A stretch of 64,000 nt of DNA from Hoeflea_A sp040932035 (GTDB lineage: Bacteria > Pseudomonadota > Alphaproteobacteria > Rhizobiales > Rhizobiaceae). Below are positions 52,729 to 61,485 of the stretch, one piece after another. The stretch lies in the NCBI RefSeq assembly GCF_040932035.1, contig NZ_JBFRBB010000004.1:310001-374000 (forward strand). The letters run 5' to 3'. Positions within the stretch are counted from its first letter, which is position 1. Every line of letters begins with the position of its first letter. The notes below the pieces were generated by a model. That model was not told the DNA's origin. It saw only the letters and a list, made by a program, of their open reading frames with translations, and did not search any database. Position numbers and translations under genes: made by a program.

Positions 52729-54369
52729 ATGGACTACTACGATCTTGGAACGTATCACCGCGAAATTACGACGACGTCACCTGACGCGCAGCAATGGTTC
52801 AGTCGCGGCCTCTTGTGGACATACGCCTATAACCATGAGGAAGCGATTGTCTGCTTTAAAAAAGCGCTTGAACACGACCCGGAATGCGCCATGGCCCATT
52901 GGGGGATCGCCTATGCGATCGGCCCCAACTACAACAAGCCCTGGGAAGCCTTCGAGCCGGAGGAAAAGCCGGAAGCGCTTGCCATCGCACAAAAGGCGGT
53001 AAAGGCCGCCGGAGAATTTGCGCTCCAGTCAAAACCGGCCGAGCGCGCACTCATCAAGGCCATCCGGGCCCGCTACCCGGATGATGCTGAAGTCGAGGAC
53101 TTTTCACCCTTCAATGACGCCTATGCCGATGAGATGCGGCTGGTGCACGGCTCTTTTCCGGGCGATCTGGATCTCGCGGCGCTGTTTGCAGAGGCCATTA
53201 TGAACCGCACGCCCTGGCAGCTCTGGGACCTTCCGACCGGCGCACCGGCAAAGGGCGCCGACACGGTGGAGGCGATTAGGGTGCTTGAAAATGCGTTCGA
53301 CACGCTTGACGGCGCATGGCAGCACGCCGGCCTTTTGCACATGTACATTCATCTGATGGAAATGTCGCCGCATCCCGAACGCGCCTTGCGTCAGGGCGAC
53401 CGGCTGGCAACGCTGGTGCCCCATGCTGGCCATCTCATTCATATGCCGACGCATATCGATGTTCTTTGCGGAGAATACGAAAACGTCGTGTCACGCAATG
53501 ACCGGGCGATTGAAGCGGACAAGGTCTTTCTTCAGCGCGACGGTGCCGACAATTTCTATACGCTCTACCGCTGTCACAATTACCATTTCAAGATTTACGG
53601 TGCGATGTTCCTCGGCCAGGCAAGAACAGCGCTGGAGACGGCGGAGGAGCTGGCGGAGAACCTGCCGGAATCAATCGTGCGGCCGCTGGCGGACTGGTTT
53701 GAATCCTTTGTTCCCATGAAGCAGCATGTTCTGATACGCTTCGGGCTTTGGGACGCGATTTTGGCGCAGTCGATGCCGGAAGATCAGGAGCTCTTCTGCG
53801 TCACAACGGCCATGATGCACTACGCGCGCAGCGTCGCGCTGTCGAATACAGACCAGATTGGCCTGGCGGAGGCGGAACGCGATCTTTTCATGGCCGCGCG
53901 CGACCGGGTGCCGGAATCGCGCATGCTCTTCAACAACACCTGCCTCGATATTCTGGCGGTGGCCGAACAGATGTTGCTCGGCGAACTCGAATATAAGAAG
54001 GGCAATCACGAAAAAGCGTTCGAGCATCTGCGCAAATCCGTCGAGGTCGATGATGCGCTGCCCTATGACGAACCCTGGGGCTGGATGCAGCCGACGCGTC
54101 ATGCGCTTGGCGCGCTGTTGCTGGAGCAAGGCCAGTTTGAGGAAGCCGAAGCGGTATACCGCGCCGACCTCGGACTTGATTCGACCCTTGCGCGCGCCTG
54201 CCAGCATCCGGGCAATGTCTGGAGCCTGCACGGTCTTCACGAATGCCTGACCCGCCGGGGCGAGACGGTTGAACTGCTTCACATCAAGCTGCAGCTGGAC
54301 AAGGCACTGGCGCGGGCCGAGGTTCCGGTCCACGCGTCCTGCTTCTGCCGCAGGCGGGCTGCGGCCTAG
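52729..54369 (+). CDS. Tetratricopeptide-repeat protein
   Basis: The 546-residue protein is built of TPR-like helical hairpins: the first is WFSRGLLWTYAYNHEEAIVCFKKALEHDPECAMAHWGIA-type (residues about 23-62), with others near 380-410 and 430-480 (HALGALLLEQGQFEEAEAVYRADL). Histidine- and tyrosine-rich segments in the middle (HAGHLIHMPTHIDV) are conserved in this bacterial group. There is no signal peptide. It probably binds a protein partner. It converges with asdA, overlapping by 4 bases. Confidence 0.85.
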   Translation: MDYYDLGTYHREITTTSPDAQQWFSRGLLWTYAYNHEEAIVCFKKALEHDPECAMAHWGIAYAIGPNYNKPWEAFEPEEKPEALAIAQKAVKAAGEFALQSKPAERALIKAIRARYPDDAEVEDFSPFNDAYADEMRLVHGSFPGDLDLAALFAEAIMNRTPWQLWDLPTGAPAKGADTVEAIRVLENAFDTLDGAWQHAGLLHMYIHLMEMSPHPERALRQGDRLATLVPHAGHLIHMPTHIDVLCGEYENVVSRNDRAIEADKVFLQRDGADNFYTLYRCHNYHFKIYGAMFLGQARTALETAEELAENLPESIVRPLADWFESFVPMKQHVLIRFGLWDAILAQSMPEDQELFCVTTAMMHYARSVALSNTDQIGLAEAERDLFMAARDRVPESRMLFNNTCLDILAVAEQMLLGELEYKKGNHEKAFEHLRKSVEVDDALPYDEPWGWMQPTRHALGALLLEQGQFEEAEAVYRADLGLDSTLARACQHPGNVWSLHGLHECLTRRGETVELLHIKLQLDKALARAEVPVHASCFCRRRAAA

Positions 54370-55964
54370 CCCTTGTCGCGGGCTTCGAACTCCTTGTGCA
54401 GTTCGTCAAGCACGCGGCGGGTAAATGCACCGATCTCGGCATATTCGGCCTCGGTCAGATTGGCGAGGGATACGCGCGCAGATGCGTCGACGACCTCGAA
54501 GCCCTTGCCGGGCAGAAGTACGACACCGGTTTCGCGCGCCAGCCGGAACAGGAAATCGGTGCCCCGCTCGCCATCGGCGAACCAGTCGGCGAATTCGGTT
54601 CCATAGAGCTGCTCGCCCAGTTTCTGCAGGTCGATCAGGTCGTAATAGTTCACGTCGTTCGGGCCGAACTTCGGATCGACTCCGATATGCTGGCACAGCG
54701 TCTGATAGCGGTGCCGTATCAGGTGTTTTGCCGAATCCTTGTAGGTGGAGTTGAGATCCATCAGCCCGTTAAGTGCAAACAGCGTCATCTGAAGCTGCTG
54801 CGGCAGGGACAGGCCTGCCGTGTGATTGAGTGCGACGGCGCGGCTGTCGGCGACGAGCCTGTCGATAAAGCGCAATCCCGCAATGTCGGTCGTGAGCGAA
54901 GAATAACGCTTGTCGAGGATCTTCCTGGTCTTTGGCGGAAGTCCGGCAATCGCATCATCAATGACATTGTCCTCGTGCAGTCCGATAACCCCGAGCCGCC
55001 AGCCGGTCGCGCCGAAATATTTGGAAAAGGAATAGACGCACAGCGTGTTGTAGGGGCACATGGCAAACAGCGACACGAAGTCATCGGCGAATGTGCCGTA
55101 GACATCGTCGGTGACGACGATGAGATCGCGCCTTTTGTTGTTGATCAGATCGGCAAGCTGTTTCAGGCAGGCATCTGACAGTTTGTAGGACGGCGGATTG
55201 CTCGGGTTCACGAGACAGAACACCTTGATTGCCGGATCTTCCAGCTTGGCGATTTCTGATTCCGGAAACTGCCAGTCATTGTCCTCGTCCATGCGTATAT
55301 CGACGATCTCCATCGCATAGTCGGGCAGCGGCGGAATTTCCAGGTAGGGCGAAAAGATCGGCGTTCCGAGGGCAATCTTGTCTTCCGGAGCGATCAGCCC
55401 GTTGCTTTTGAGGCTCTGGAAGATATAGGTCATCGCGGCGGTGCCGCCCTCTGTCGCAAACAGCGAATATTTGCCGGTTTGCGGCACTGCGCCGAACATT
55501 TCCTGCCCGATATAGGCGCCGACGATTTCCTCGGCGTGGGTAAGCATGCGCGGCGGAACCGGATAGTTGCAGCCCAAAAAAGCCGCGACCATTTCAAACA
55601 GGAAATCCTCGCGCCGCAGCTCTAGCTGGTCGCGGACATAGGAAATCGCTGCCCGCAGGAACGTGATACCGACATCATCGTGAAACCGGCCGGCATAGGT
55701 TTCGAAGCGCTCAACCATGCCCTCGCGTTCAGGTAGTCCGCCAAACCCGCTATTGAGGTAGGAATAGGCGCGCTCGGCTTCCTGGATGGCGAATTCTCCA
55801 AGGCGCAGAAAGGCGTGACGGGGTTGCGTTGCGAGAAAATTCGGGTTGCCGCGCCCGGCATTGAGCATCACGCGCTGGGATTCGGTGGTGGCCACCGCGA
55901 TAAGCTTGTCCTTTAGTTCGAACGGGCTGAGCTCGGCAAATTCGCTGAAATCTTCGTCCTGCAT
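54366..55964 (-). CDS. asdA: Aspartate 4-decarboxylase / aspartate aminotransferase
   Basis: The 532-residue fold-type I PLP enzyme has the AsdA N-terminal helix (LSPFELKDKLIAVA), the segment MLNAGRGNPNFLATQPRHAF, and the PLP lysine in CVYSFSKYFGATGWRLGV. It beta-decarboxylates L-aspartate to L-alanine and CO2 and has weak transaminase activity. A GGGAG precedes the ATG. It follows aspT by 15 bases on the same strand. Confidence 0.94.
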   Translation of the reverse strand: MQDEDFSEFAELSPFELKDKLIAVATTESQRVMLNAGRGNPNFLATQPRHAFLRLGEFAIQEAERAYSYLNSGFGGLPEREGMVERFETYAGRFHDDVGITFLRAAISYVRDQLELRREDFLFEMVAAFLGCNYPVPPRMLTHAEEIVGAYIGQEMFGAVPQTGKYSLFATEGGTAAMTYIFQSLKSNGLIAPEDKIALGTPIFSPYLEIPPLPDYAMEIVDIRMDEDNDWQFPESEIAKLEDPAIKVFCLVNPSNPPSYKLSDACLKQLADLINNKRRDLIVVTDDVYGTFADDFVSLFAMCPYNTLCVYSFSKYFGATGWRLGVIGLHEDNVIDDAIAGLPPKTRKILDKRYSSLTTDIAGLRFIDRLVADSRAVALNHTAGLSLPQQLQMTLFALNGLMDLNSTYKDSAKHLIRHRYQTLCQHIGVDPKFGPNDVNYYDLIDLQKLGEQLYGTEFADWFADGERGTDFLFRLARETGVVLLPGKGFEVVDASARVSLANLTEAEYAEIGAFTRRVLDELHKEFEARDKG

Positions 55965-55979
55965 CGACTTACTCCCAAC

Positions 55980-57692
55980 TTACGGTGACGGGTTCTTGGT
56001 GATGATACCGACGATCAGGGGCCCCCAGATGGTCAGGAACACATTGGCGACGGCATAGGTGACGGTAAACGAGACGACCGGCGTTGCATTGCCGGCTTTG
56101 GCGAGCAGCGCCGCAAATCCCGGATTGGCGCTGCGACCGCCGACGACGCAGCCGAGGGCTTCGATCGGATTGCGGATGCGAAGCACGAAATAGGAGAAAT
56201 AGAACGTCACGATCTGCGGAATGATGGTGACCCCCACACCGAGGAAGAACAGCGTCAGCCCGTATTGCTGCATTGTCTTGACGGCCTGCGGGCCGGCCGA
56301 GATGCCGACAATCGCAACAAACACGGCCAGCCCGAAATCGCGAAGGAAATTCGATGCACCGGTCGGCAGCGCCGCGAATTGCGGGTGCGTGCTGCGCAGC
56401 CAGCCGAAAAGCAGGCCAGACAGAAGGCAGCCGCCGCCGGTACCGATCGTCACCGGAATGCCGGCAATCCTGAACTCGATCAGGCCAAGCAGAATGCCCA
56501 GCGACATGCCGACGCCGAAAAACACGAAATCGGTCACGGCTGCGGCGGTGATCTTGTATCCGAGCAGGGACTGAATGCGATTGAGATCCTTCGGTGCGCC
56601 GATGAACAGCAGTTCGTCGCCCTTGTGCAGCTCGAGACCCGAAAGAACCGGCACATCGCGGCCCATGCGCTTTACGGCGACGAGATAGATCCCGTGTCGG
56701 GTCTCGATATCCAGCGCATCATGCATTTCACCGATCGTCTTCCCGATGAATTGCGGGCGGGTCAAAATGATCTCGCGGTGTTCCTCCACCAGCTGGAATT
56801 GATCCGGCGCGGCACGCTCCTGTCCAAAATAGGGGGCCGTGTCCCGCAAAACCTCAACGGTGCCGGTTACAGCCACGCTGTCTCCTGCCTCGATGACGGT
56901 GTCGTCATTGACGGCAAGTGTCTGGCCGTTGCGCATGATCTCTTCAACCGCCGCATCGGAAAGGTCCCGGTCGATATCAATGGCCGTCTTGCCGTTTGCG
57001 CTGCTGTCGGCGCCGACACTGTATATGCGTGTCGTGACCTTGCGGATGGCGTTGAACTGGCCCGGTTCCAGCTCGGCCTTCCCGCCGGCCATTTCCTTGG
57101 CCAGTTTGACGGCTTCCTGGCGAATGTCCCATTTCATCACCATCGGCAGGAACCAGGTCACCACGATGATCGGCCCGAGATTGCCGAATATGTAGCAAAC
57201 CGCATAGCCCACCGCGACATTGGTCTGCATGATCTTGATCTGCTCGGCTGAGACACCGAGCTTGGCAATCGCGTCACCGGCGGTTCCGATAATAGCCGAC
57301 TGGGTCAGGCCGCCTGCTGCAAGCCCTGCGGCCGTGCCACGGTCGAGATCGAATGTCCATGCGCTGATGAGGACGCAAATGAGGCCGACGAGACACATGA
57401 CAAATGCCGACACTAGCTGATTGAGCGAGCGTCTATTGATCGATCGGAAGAACTGCGGACCGCCCTGATAACCCACCGCATAGATGAACAGGGCAAAGAA
57501 GATCGATTTCATGGCCGTGTCGAGGTGAATGCCCAACTGGCCGATCAGCACACCGACAAGCAATGAGCCTGCAACCCCGCCGAGAACAAATTGACCGATC
57601 GTCAGCTTGCCGACCACATAACCGAGGCAAACCGTCACGAAAACGGCCAGCAAGGGCGCCGCATCGAAAAGCTTGTCGAGATATTCCAACAT
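55980..57692 (-). CDS. aspT: Aspartate:alanine antiporter (AspT family)
   Basis: The 570-residue membrane protein has two blocks of membrane helices (about 10-180 and 370-570) around a cytoplasmic part with two RCK_C/TrkA_C-type domains (TRPQFIGKTIGEMHD and GDELLFIGAPKDL). The second block has the AspT motif GGRSANPGFAALL. It exchanges external aspartate for internal alanine. I start at the ATG at 57692, where the first helix begins. With asdA it forms the decarboxylation cycle that builds proton-motive force. Confidence 0.92.
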   Translation of the reverse strand: MLEYLDKLFDAAPLLAVFVTVCLGYVVGKLTIGQFVLGGVAGSLLVGVLIGQLGIHLDTAMKSIFFALFIYAVGYQGGPQFFRSINRRSLNQLVSAFVMCLVGLICVLISAWTFDLDRGTAAGLAAGGLTQSAIIGTAGDAIAKLGVSAEQIKIMQTNVAVGYAVCYIFGNLGPIIVVTWFLPMVMKWDIRQEAVKLAKEMAGGKAELEPGQFNAIRKVTTRIYSVGADSSANGKTAIDIDRDLSDAAVEEIMRNGQTLAVNDDTVIEAGDSVAVTGTVEVLRDTAPYFGQERAAPDQFQLVEEHREIILTRPQFIGKTIGEMHDALDIETRHGIYLVAVKRMGRDVPVLSGLELHKGDELLFIGAPKDLNRIQSLLGYKITAAAVTDFVFFGVGMSLGILLGLIEFRIAGIPVTIGTGGGCLLSGLLFGWLRSTHPQFAALPTGASNFLRDFGLAVFVAIVGISAGPQAVKTMQQYGLTLFFLGVGVTIIPQIVTFYFSYFVLRIRNPIEALGCVVGGRSANPGFAALLAKAGNATPVVSFTVTYAVANVFLTIWGPLIVGIITKNPSP

Positions 57693-58069
57693 GGCCGGTC
57701 CCCGCTTCGTTGGCAGTGGTGTTGCCGGCGCAGTCTGCACCAGCAAAGTGTGTTTGCACAAGACGCGAATTGCCGCGCAGCTGCAACCATGGCGGATGGC
57801 TTTCACCATTTCAGATCTGCGGCAGTTTGGACGGTGAGCCGATTTAGCATGCCACGGGGTTGAATAGCTGCCGGGAGGGCGAATTGAGCGGCAAAATCGC
57901 TGTCATGAAGCGATGGTTCGGGCCGCTCGAATACGTGCCTGACAATTCCCTTGCAGGTCGCGGCCAATAACTAAAAGGCCGTTCTTAAGTTAAAAATATG
58001 GATCAATTGGCCATACGGCAGTAACGTTGGGAATAGTTCTTTGGTGAATTTGGCAATCTGGGAGTGCCG
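57693..58069. other. Divergent intergenic region before the YcaO cluster
   Basis: These 377 bases separate aspT from the YcaO gene. The right half is AT-rich (TTAAGTTAAAAATATGG near 57987) and probably holds the YcaO-cluster promoter. A 28-codon frame starting with TTG at 57884 after GGGAGG runs to a stop at 57970; it is listed separately as a weak candidate. No RNA gene is recognised. Confidence 0.5.
57884..57970 (+). CDS. Possible 28-residue peptide upstream of the YcaO gene
   Basis: A TTG at 57884 is preceded by GGGAGGG at a usable distance and opens a frame of 28 codons ending LAGRGQ. An internal ATG at 57905 would give MKRWFGPLEYVPDNSLAGRGQ-type 21 residues. Short peptides next to a YcaO gene can be precursors, but this one has neither a repeated core nor Cys/Ser/Thr-rich core. 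It may be chance. Confidence 0.2.
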   Translation: MSGKIAVMKRWFGPLEYVPDNSLAGRGQ

Positions 58070-59299
58070 ATGGACCTTGTTTCGGATGATGACGGCGCAA
58101 AGCTATTGCCCGAGGGATTGCACCGCATTTGTACTGCGGACAAGACCCTTGAACGCCTCGTTCCGGTGAAGGCAACGTTCGGAATTACCCGGCTTGCCAA
58201 TATTACCGGTCTGGACCGGATCGGTTTGCCGGTTTTCCTTGCCACCCGCCCGAATGCGCGATCGGTTGCGGTATCGCAAGGCAAGGGATTGAGCCCTGCC
58301 GAAGCCAGGGCGTCGGCTTTGATGGAGGCGGTGGAAATCTGGCACGCCGAACATTTCGACAGGCGCATGCATTTTGCCAGCCGCCGCGAACTTGCCGGTG
58401 CTCACCCATTGGTTGATCTGGACCGTTTACCAAGGATCGTCGATGGCAGATTTACCGATTCCCTGCGCATGTTGTGGGTCGATGCCATCGATCTGATGAG
58501 CGGAACCGGCATTCTCGTGCCGTTCGAGATGGTGCATGCCGACTACACGCACCCGGTCCAGCCAGGTCACGGGTGTTTTCCGGCCAGCACCAATGGCCTG
58601 GCGTCGGGAAACCATCCGCTCGAAGCGATCTGCCATGGCATTTGCGAGGTAGTCGAGCGCGATGCCCTGGCAATATGGCACCACGCGCCCTCCGGCCAGC
58701 GAAAACGGCGCGGCCTGGATCTGGCGACGGTTGACGACAAGGGAGCTCTTGCCGCCCTGCGCATGTTCGAAAAGGCCGGACTGTCCGTCGGTGTCTGGGA
58801 CATCACCACCGATATCGGCGTTGCCACCTTCCTGTGCGCGGCAAGAGAGGCAAATGATCCCGATGGCCATATCGGCATCGGTTCGGGGACGCATCTGGAT
58901 CGCGGCATTGCACTTCGGCGGGCCCTTACGGAGGCGGCGCAGACACGGCTCAACTATATCAGCGGATCGCGGGATGATCTGATGCTTGCCGAATACAGCG
59001 CCGGCGGACGCGTCGACAAGAACAGTGCGGTGGATGAAATGTTCGCCATGAACGGCGAGGCGCGAAATTTCATCGCCGCGCCGACACGTACAAACGAGAC
59101 GTTGAAGACGGACCTTGCCTGCCTTCTCGACGGGCTCCGCGGCGCCGGCATCAAGGAGGTTGCCGCCGTCGACCTCAGCCGGCCCGAACATTCCATCCCG
59201 GTGGTGCGCATCATCGTTCCGGGCCTGGAGGCGCCCCATGACGACGTGACCTATCTGGCCGGCGAAAGAGCCTTCAGGGGCTTTGAGGAGGCCGCATGA
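58070..59299 (+). CDS. YcaO-domain protein (peptide backbone-modifying ATPase)
   Basis: The 409-residue protein has the YcaO ATP-binding pattern: the glutamates of SALMEAVEIWHAEH (residues about 83-95) and of EAICHGICEVVERDAL (185-200), plus an Arg-rich ALRRALTEAAQTR segment. YcaO enzymes phosphorylate a peptide amide oxygen so that a thiol, hydroxyl or sulfide can attack. The C-terminus (RAFRGFEEAA) lacks the PxPxP tail of azoline-forming cyclodehydratases, and no partner E1-like protein is encoded. The next gene is TfuA, overlapping by 4 bases, which points to thioamide formation. The ATG follows GGGAG. Confidence 0.92.
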   Translation: MDLVSDDDGAKLLPEGLHRICTADKTLERLVPVKATFGITRLANITGLDRIGLPVFLATRPNARSVAVSQGKGLSPAEARASALMEAVEIWHAEHFDRRMHFASRRELAGAHPLVDLDRLPRIVDGRFTDSLRMLWVDAIDLMSGTGILVPFEMVHADYTHPVQPGHGCFPASTNGLASGNHPLEAICHGICEVVERDALAIWHHAPSGQRKRRGLDLATVDDKGALAALRMFEKAGLSVGVWDITTDIGVATFLCAAREANDPDGHIGIGSGTHLDRGIALRRALTEAAQTRLNYISGSRDDLMLAEYSAGGRVDKNSAVDEMFAMNGEARNFIAAPTRTNETLKTDLACLLDGLRGAGIKEVAAVDLSRPEHSIPVVRIIVPGLEAPHDDVTYLAGERAFRGFEEAA

Positions 59300-60090
59300 T
59301 GAGGATTGTCTTTGCCGGGCCGTCTTTGGCGGGAGAGAATTTGGATGTTCACGACGGATTCGAGTTTCGCCCGCCCGTCAAACAGGGTGATCTTTACCTC
59401 GCGGCGATGGATAATCCGACCGCAATCGGCATCATCGACGGTGTTTTCGACGGTGTCCCTTCCGTTTGGCACAAGGAAATTCTATGGGCGCTGTCCCTCG
59501 ACATTCCGGTCTATGGCAGTGCCAGCATGGGGGCGCTGAGGGCAGCCGAGCTCGACAGTTTCGGCATGGTCGGTATTGGCGCAATCTACGAAGCCTATCG
59601 TGACGGTGTGTTGGAGGACGATGACGAGGTGGCCCTGCAGCACGGACCGGCCGAAATCGGTTACGCACCGCTGAGCCTGCCCATGGTCAATGTCAGGGCG
59701 ACCCTGCTGGAGGCTGAGCGCGCCGGTGTCCTGACAAAAGATCAATGCAAGGCTCTCGCGGCCGCGGCAAAGCCGATCTTTTTCAAGCAACGCACATGGG
59801 ATGCCGTCCTTGAGCGACAGTCGGCGGTGCAGGATCAGGCGGTTCTGCTGGAATGGCTGAAGCGCAATGACGTCGACCAGAAGAAGCAGGACGCGTTGAC
59901 GCTTCTCGCTCACATGAAAGATGCCGGCATTGGCCCGTCCGCGGATTTCGACTTTGAGCACACCGAGCTGTGGCAAAGGGGCGTGACCGAGTGGCAGAGC
60001 CGAGCGCCGGTTGCCGAAACCGCTGAGGATGGGGCCTACCGCCTTGTTCCGCACGAAAGGTTATTCAGATGGTCCGGCAGCGAAGAATGA
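59296..60090 (+). CDS. TfuA-like protein
   Basis: The 264-residue protein is a TfuA domain protein: FAGPSLAGE at the N-terminus, GIIDGVFDGVPSVWHKEILWAL, and the signature YGSASMGALRAAELDSFGM followed by YRDGVLEDDDEVALQH. TfuA partners a YcaO in trifolitoxin production and in thioamide installation on methyl-coenzyme M reductase, probably by delivering sulfide. Its start overlaps the YcaO stop by 4 bases, so the two are translated together. Confidence 0.93.
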   Translation: MMRIVFAGPSLAGENLDVHDGFEFRPPVKQGDLYLAAMDNPTAIGIIDGVFDGVPSVWHKEILWALSLDIPVYGSASMGALRAAELDSFGMVGIGAIYEAYRDGVLEDDDEVALQHGPAEIGYAPLSLPMVNVRATLLEAERAGVLTKDQCKALAAAAKPIFFKQRTWDAVLERQSAVQDQAVLLEWLKRNDVDQKKQDALTLLAHMKDAGIGPSADFDFEHTELWQRGVTEWQSRAPVAETAEDGAYRLVPHERLFRWSGSEE

Positions 60091-60125
60091 TCCAGGCAGG
60101 TCCCGCAATGAGGGGAGGCTAGACT

Positions 60126-61391
60126 ATGGAAGGCACTCGCTTCAATCTGTTCCCGCAGCCGCGTTTTCTCGACGATTACGAGGAGCCGGAAACGGTGTTC
60201 GTTTCTTCACCCGCAGGCACCCTGGCGCCCGGGCCAGCCGATGATCGCATGTATACGATATTTCCGATTGGCAAACCTGCGCCATACGGAATCAATCCGG
60301 ACCCTGACAGCCGCGACGATGTGCCGATGCCGCCCTGGAAGGGCGAGTGCCATCCGCCCGCAATGCCTGACGAGGAAGGGCATTTCGACCATCTCGAACC
60401 TGGAACGCCGCAATTCGAGGCGGCCCATCTCTTCGGCACGGTCAGGTTTGTGCTCGATGTCTGGGAAGGTTATTTCGACAGGGTCATTCCCTGGCATAGC
60501 AAGAAACATTACGACCGGCTGGAACTGACCATCCTGCCGTCTCTGGAGAACGCTTATTCCGGCTACGGATTTCTGGAAATGGGCGGTGATCGCAAGCACG
60601 GAGGATACAAGCCCTTCAGCCTGAATTTCGACGTCATCGCCCACGAGGTCGGCCACGCCATTATCTATTCGGAGGTGGGTGTCCCTGATCCGGCCCGCAC
60701 AACCGGGGAGTATTTCGGGTTTCACGAAAGCGCCGCCGATCTCGTCGCCCTTATTTCATCCCTGCATTTCAATTCACTGATCGACCGGCTGCTGCAAAAC
60801 ACCAGCGGCAACCTCTATCGTCTCAACTCGATCACCCGGATGGCCGAACTGTCCGACAATTCGCAGATTCGAATTGCCGCCAACGATGTCCGCCTGTCGG
60901 AGTTTGAACGCGGTTGGATCAAGGAGCACAAGCTCTCCCAGCCGCTGACGGGCGCATTCTTTGATATCTTCGTCGACCTGTTTCACGAATGTCTGCTTGA
61001 ATATGGCACGATCGATCAAAACCTGGAATCGCTCTCCGACGAATTGCTGGCAACGCCCGACTATGCACCGGTCATGCAGACCCTGTTCGACGAAGCGTTT
61101 CTGCGCGATCCCGACGGGTTCAAACTGGCTCTTATCGACGCCCGCGACATACTCGGCACCTATCTTGCCGATACCTGGCAGCGGCTCGACAGAAACAGTC
61201 TCAACTATGTCGATGTGGCCAGAGATTTTCTGGATGTGGATGCCGAACACACCAGTGGGCGCTTCGCCACTCTGATCCACGGCAATTTTGCCATGCGTGA
61301 CATTGGCAAGGTCCGGGTAGGGCCGCAACTTGCGCCGCTTGAAGAAGACAGCCACGCCAACTCGGTACGAACGGTAGTACCTCTGGACTGA
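60126..61391 (+). CDS. Predicted zinc metallopeptidase of the YcaO cluster
   Basis: The 421-residue protein contains HEVGH at residues 173-177 (followed by AIIYSE) and, 24 residues later, HESAADLVAL with Glu201. This spacing and the ExxxD pattern match gluzincin peptidases such as thermolysin, where the Glu is the third zinc ligand. There is no signal peptide, so it should act in the cytoplasm. The N-terminal 100 residues are acidic and proline-rich. I cannot name the family. Position between TfuA and the repeat protein makes it the candidate for cutting the leader or the repeats. Confidence 0.82.
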   Translation: MEGTRFNLFPQPRFLDDYEEPETVFVSSPAGTLAPGPADDRMYTIFPIGKPAPYGINPDPDSRDDVPMPPWKGECHPPAMPDEEGHFDHLEPGTPQFEAAHLFGTVRFVLDVWEGYFDRVIPWHSKKHYDRLELTILPSLENAYSGYGFLEMGGDRKHGGYKPFSLNFDVIAHEVGHAIIYSEVGVPDPARTTGEYFGFHESAADLVALISSLHFNSLIDRLLQNTSGNLYRLNSITRMAELSDNSQIRIAANDVRLSEFERGWIKEHKLSQPLTGAFFDIFVDLFHECLLEYGTIDQNLESLSDELLATPDYAPVMQTLFDEAFLRDPDGFKLALIDARDILGTYLADTWQRLDRNSLNYVDVARDFLDVDAEHTSGRFATLIHGNFAMRDIGKVRVGPQLAPLEEDSHANSVRTVVPLD

Positions 61392-61485
61392 AACGCCCTG
61401 TTGGTTTACTTATATTCTGATGAAAAGAAAAAATATGAAATAAAAATAAGAATTATTCCGGCCAATACGGCAAATGGAGGGGCAT
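61392..61485 (+). promoter_or_regulatory. AT-rich gap before the repeat-protein gene
   Basis: The 94 bases contain a stretch (61404-61455) that is almost entirely A and T, in sharp contrast to the GC-rich genes around it. It ends with the strong ribosome site GGAGGGG. This suggests a separate, probably strong promoter for the repeat protein, as is common for ribosomal peptide precursors. No exact -35/-10 pair could be fixed. Confidence 0.4.
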
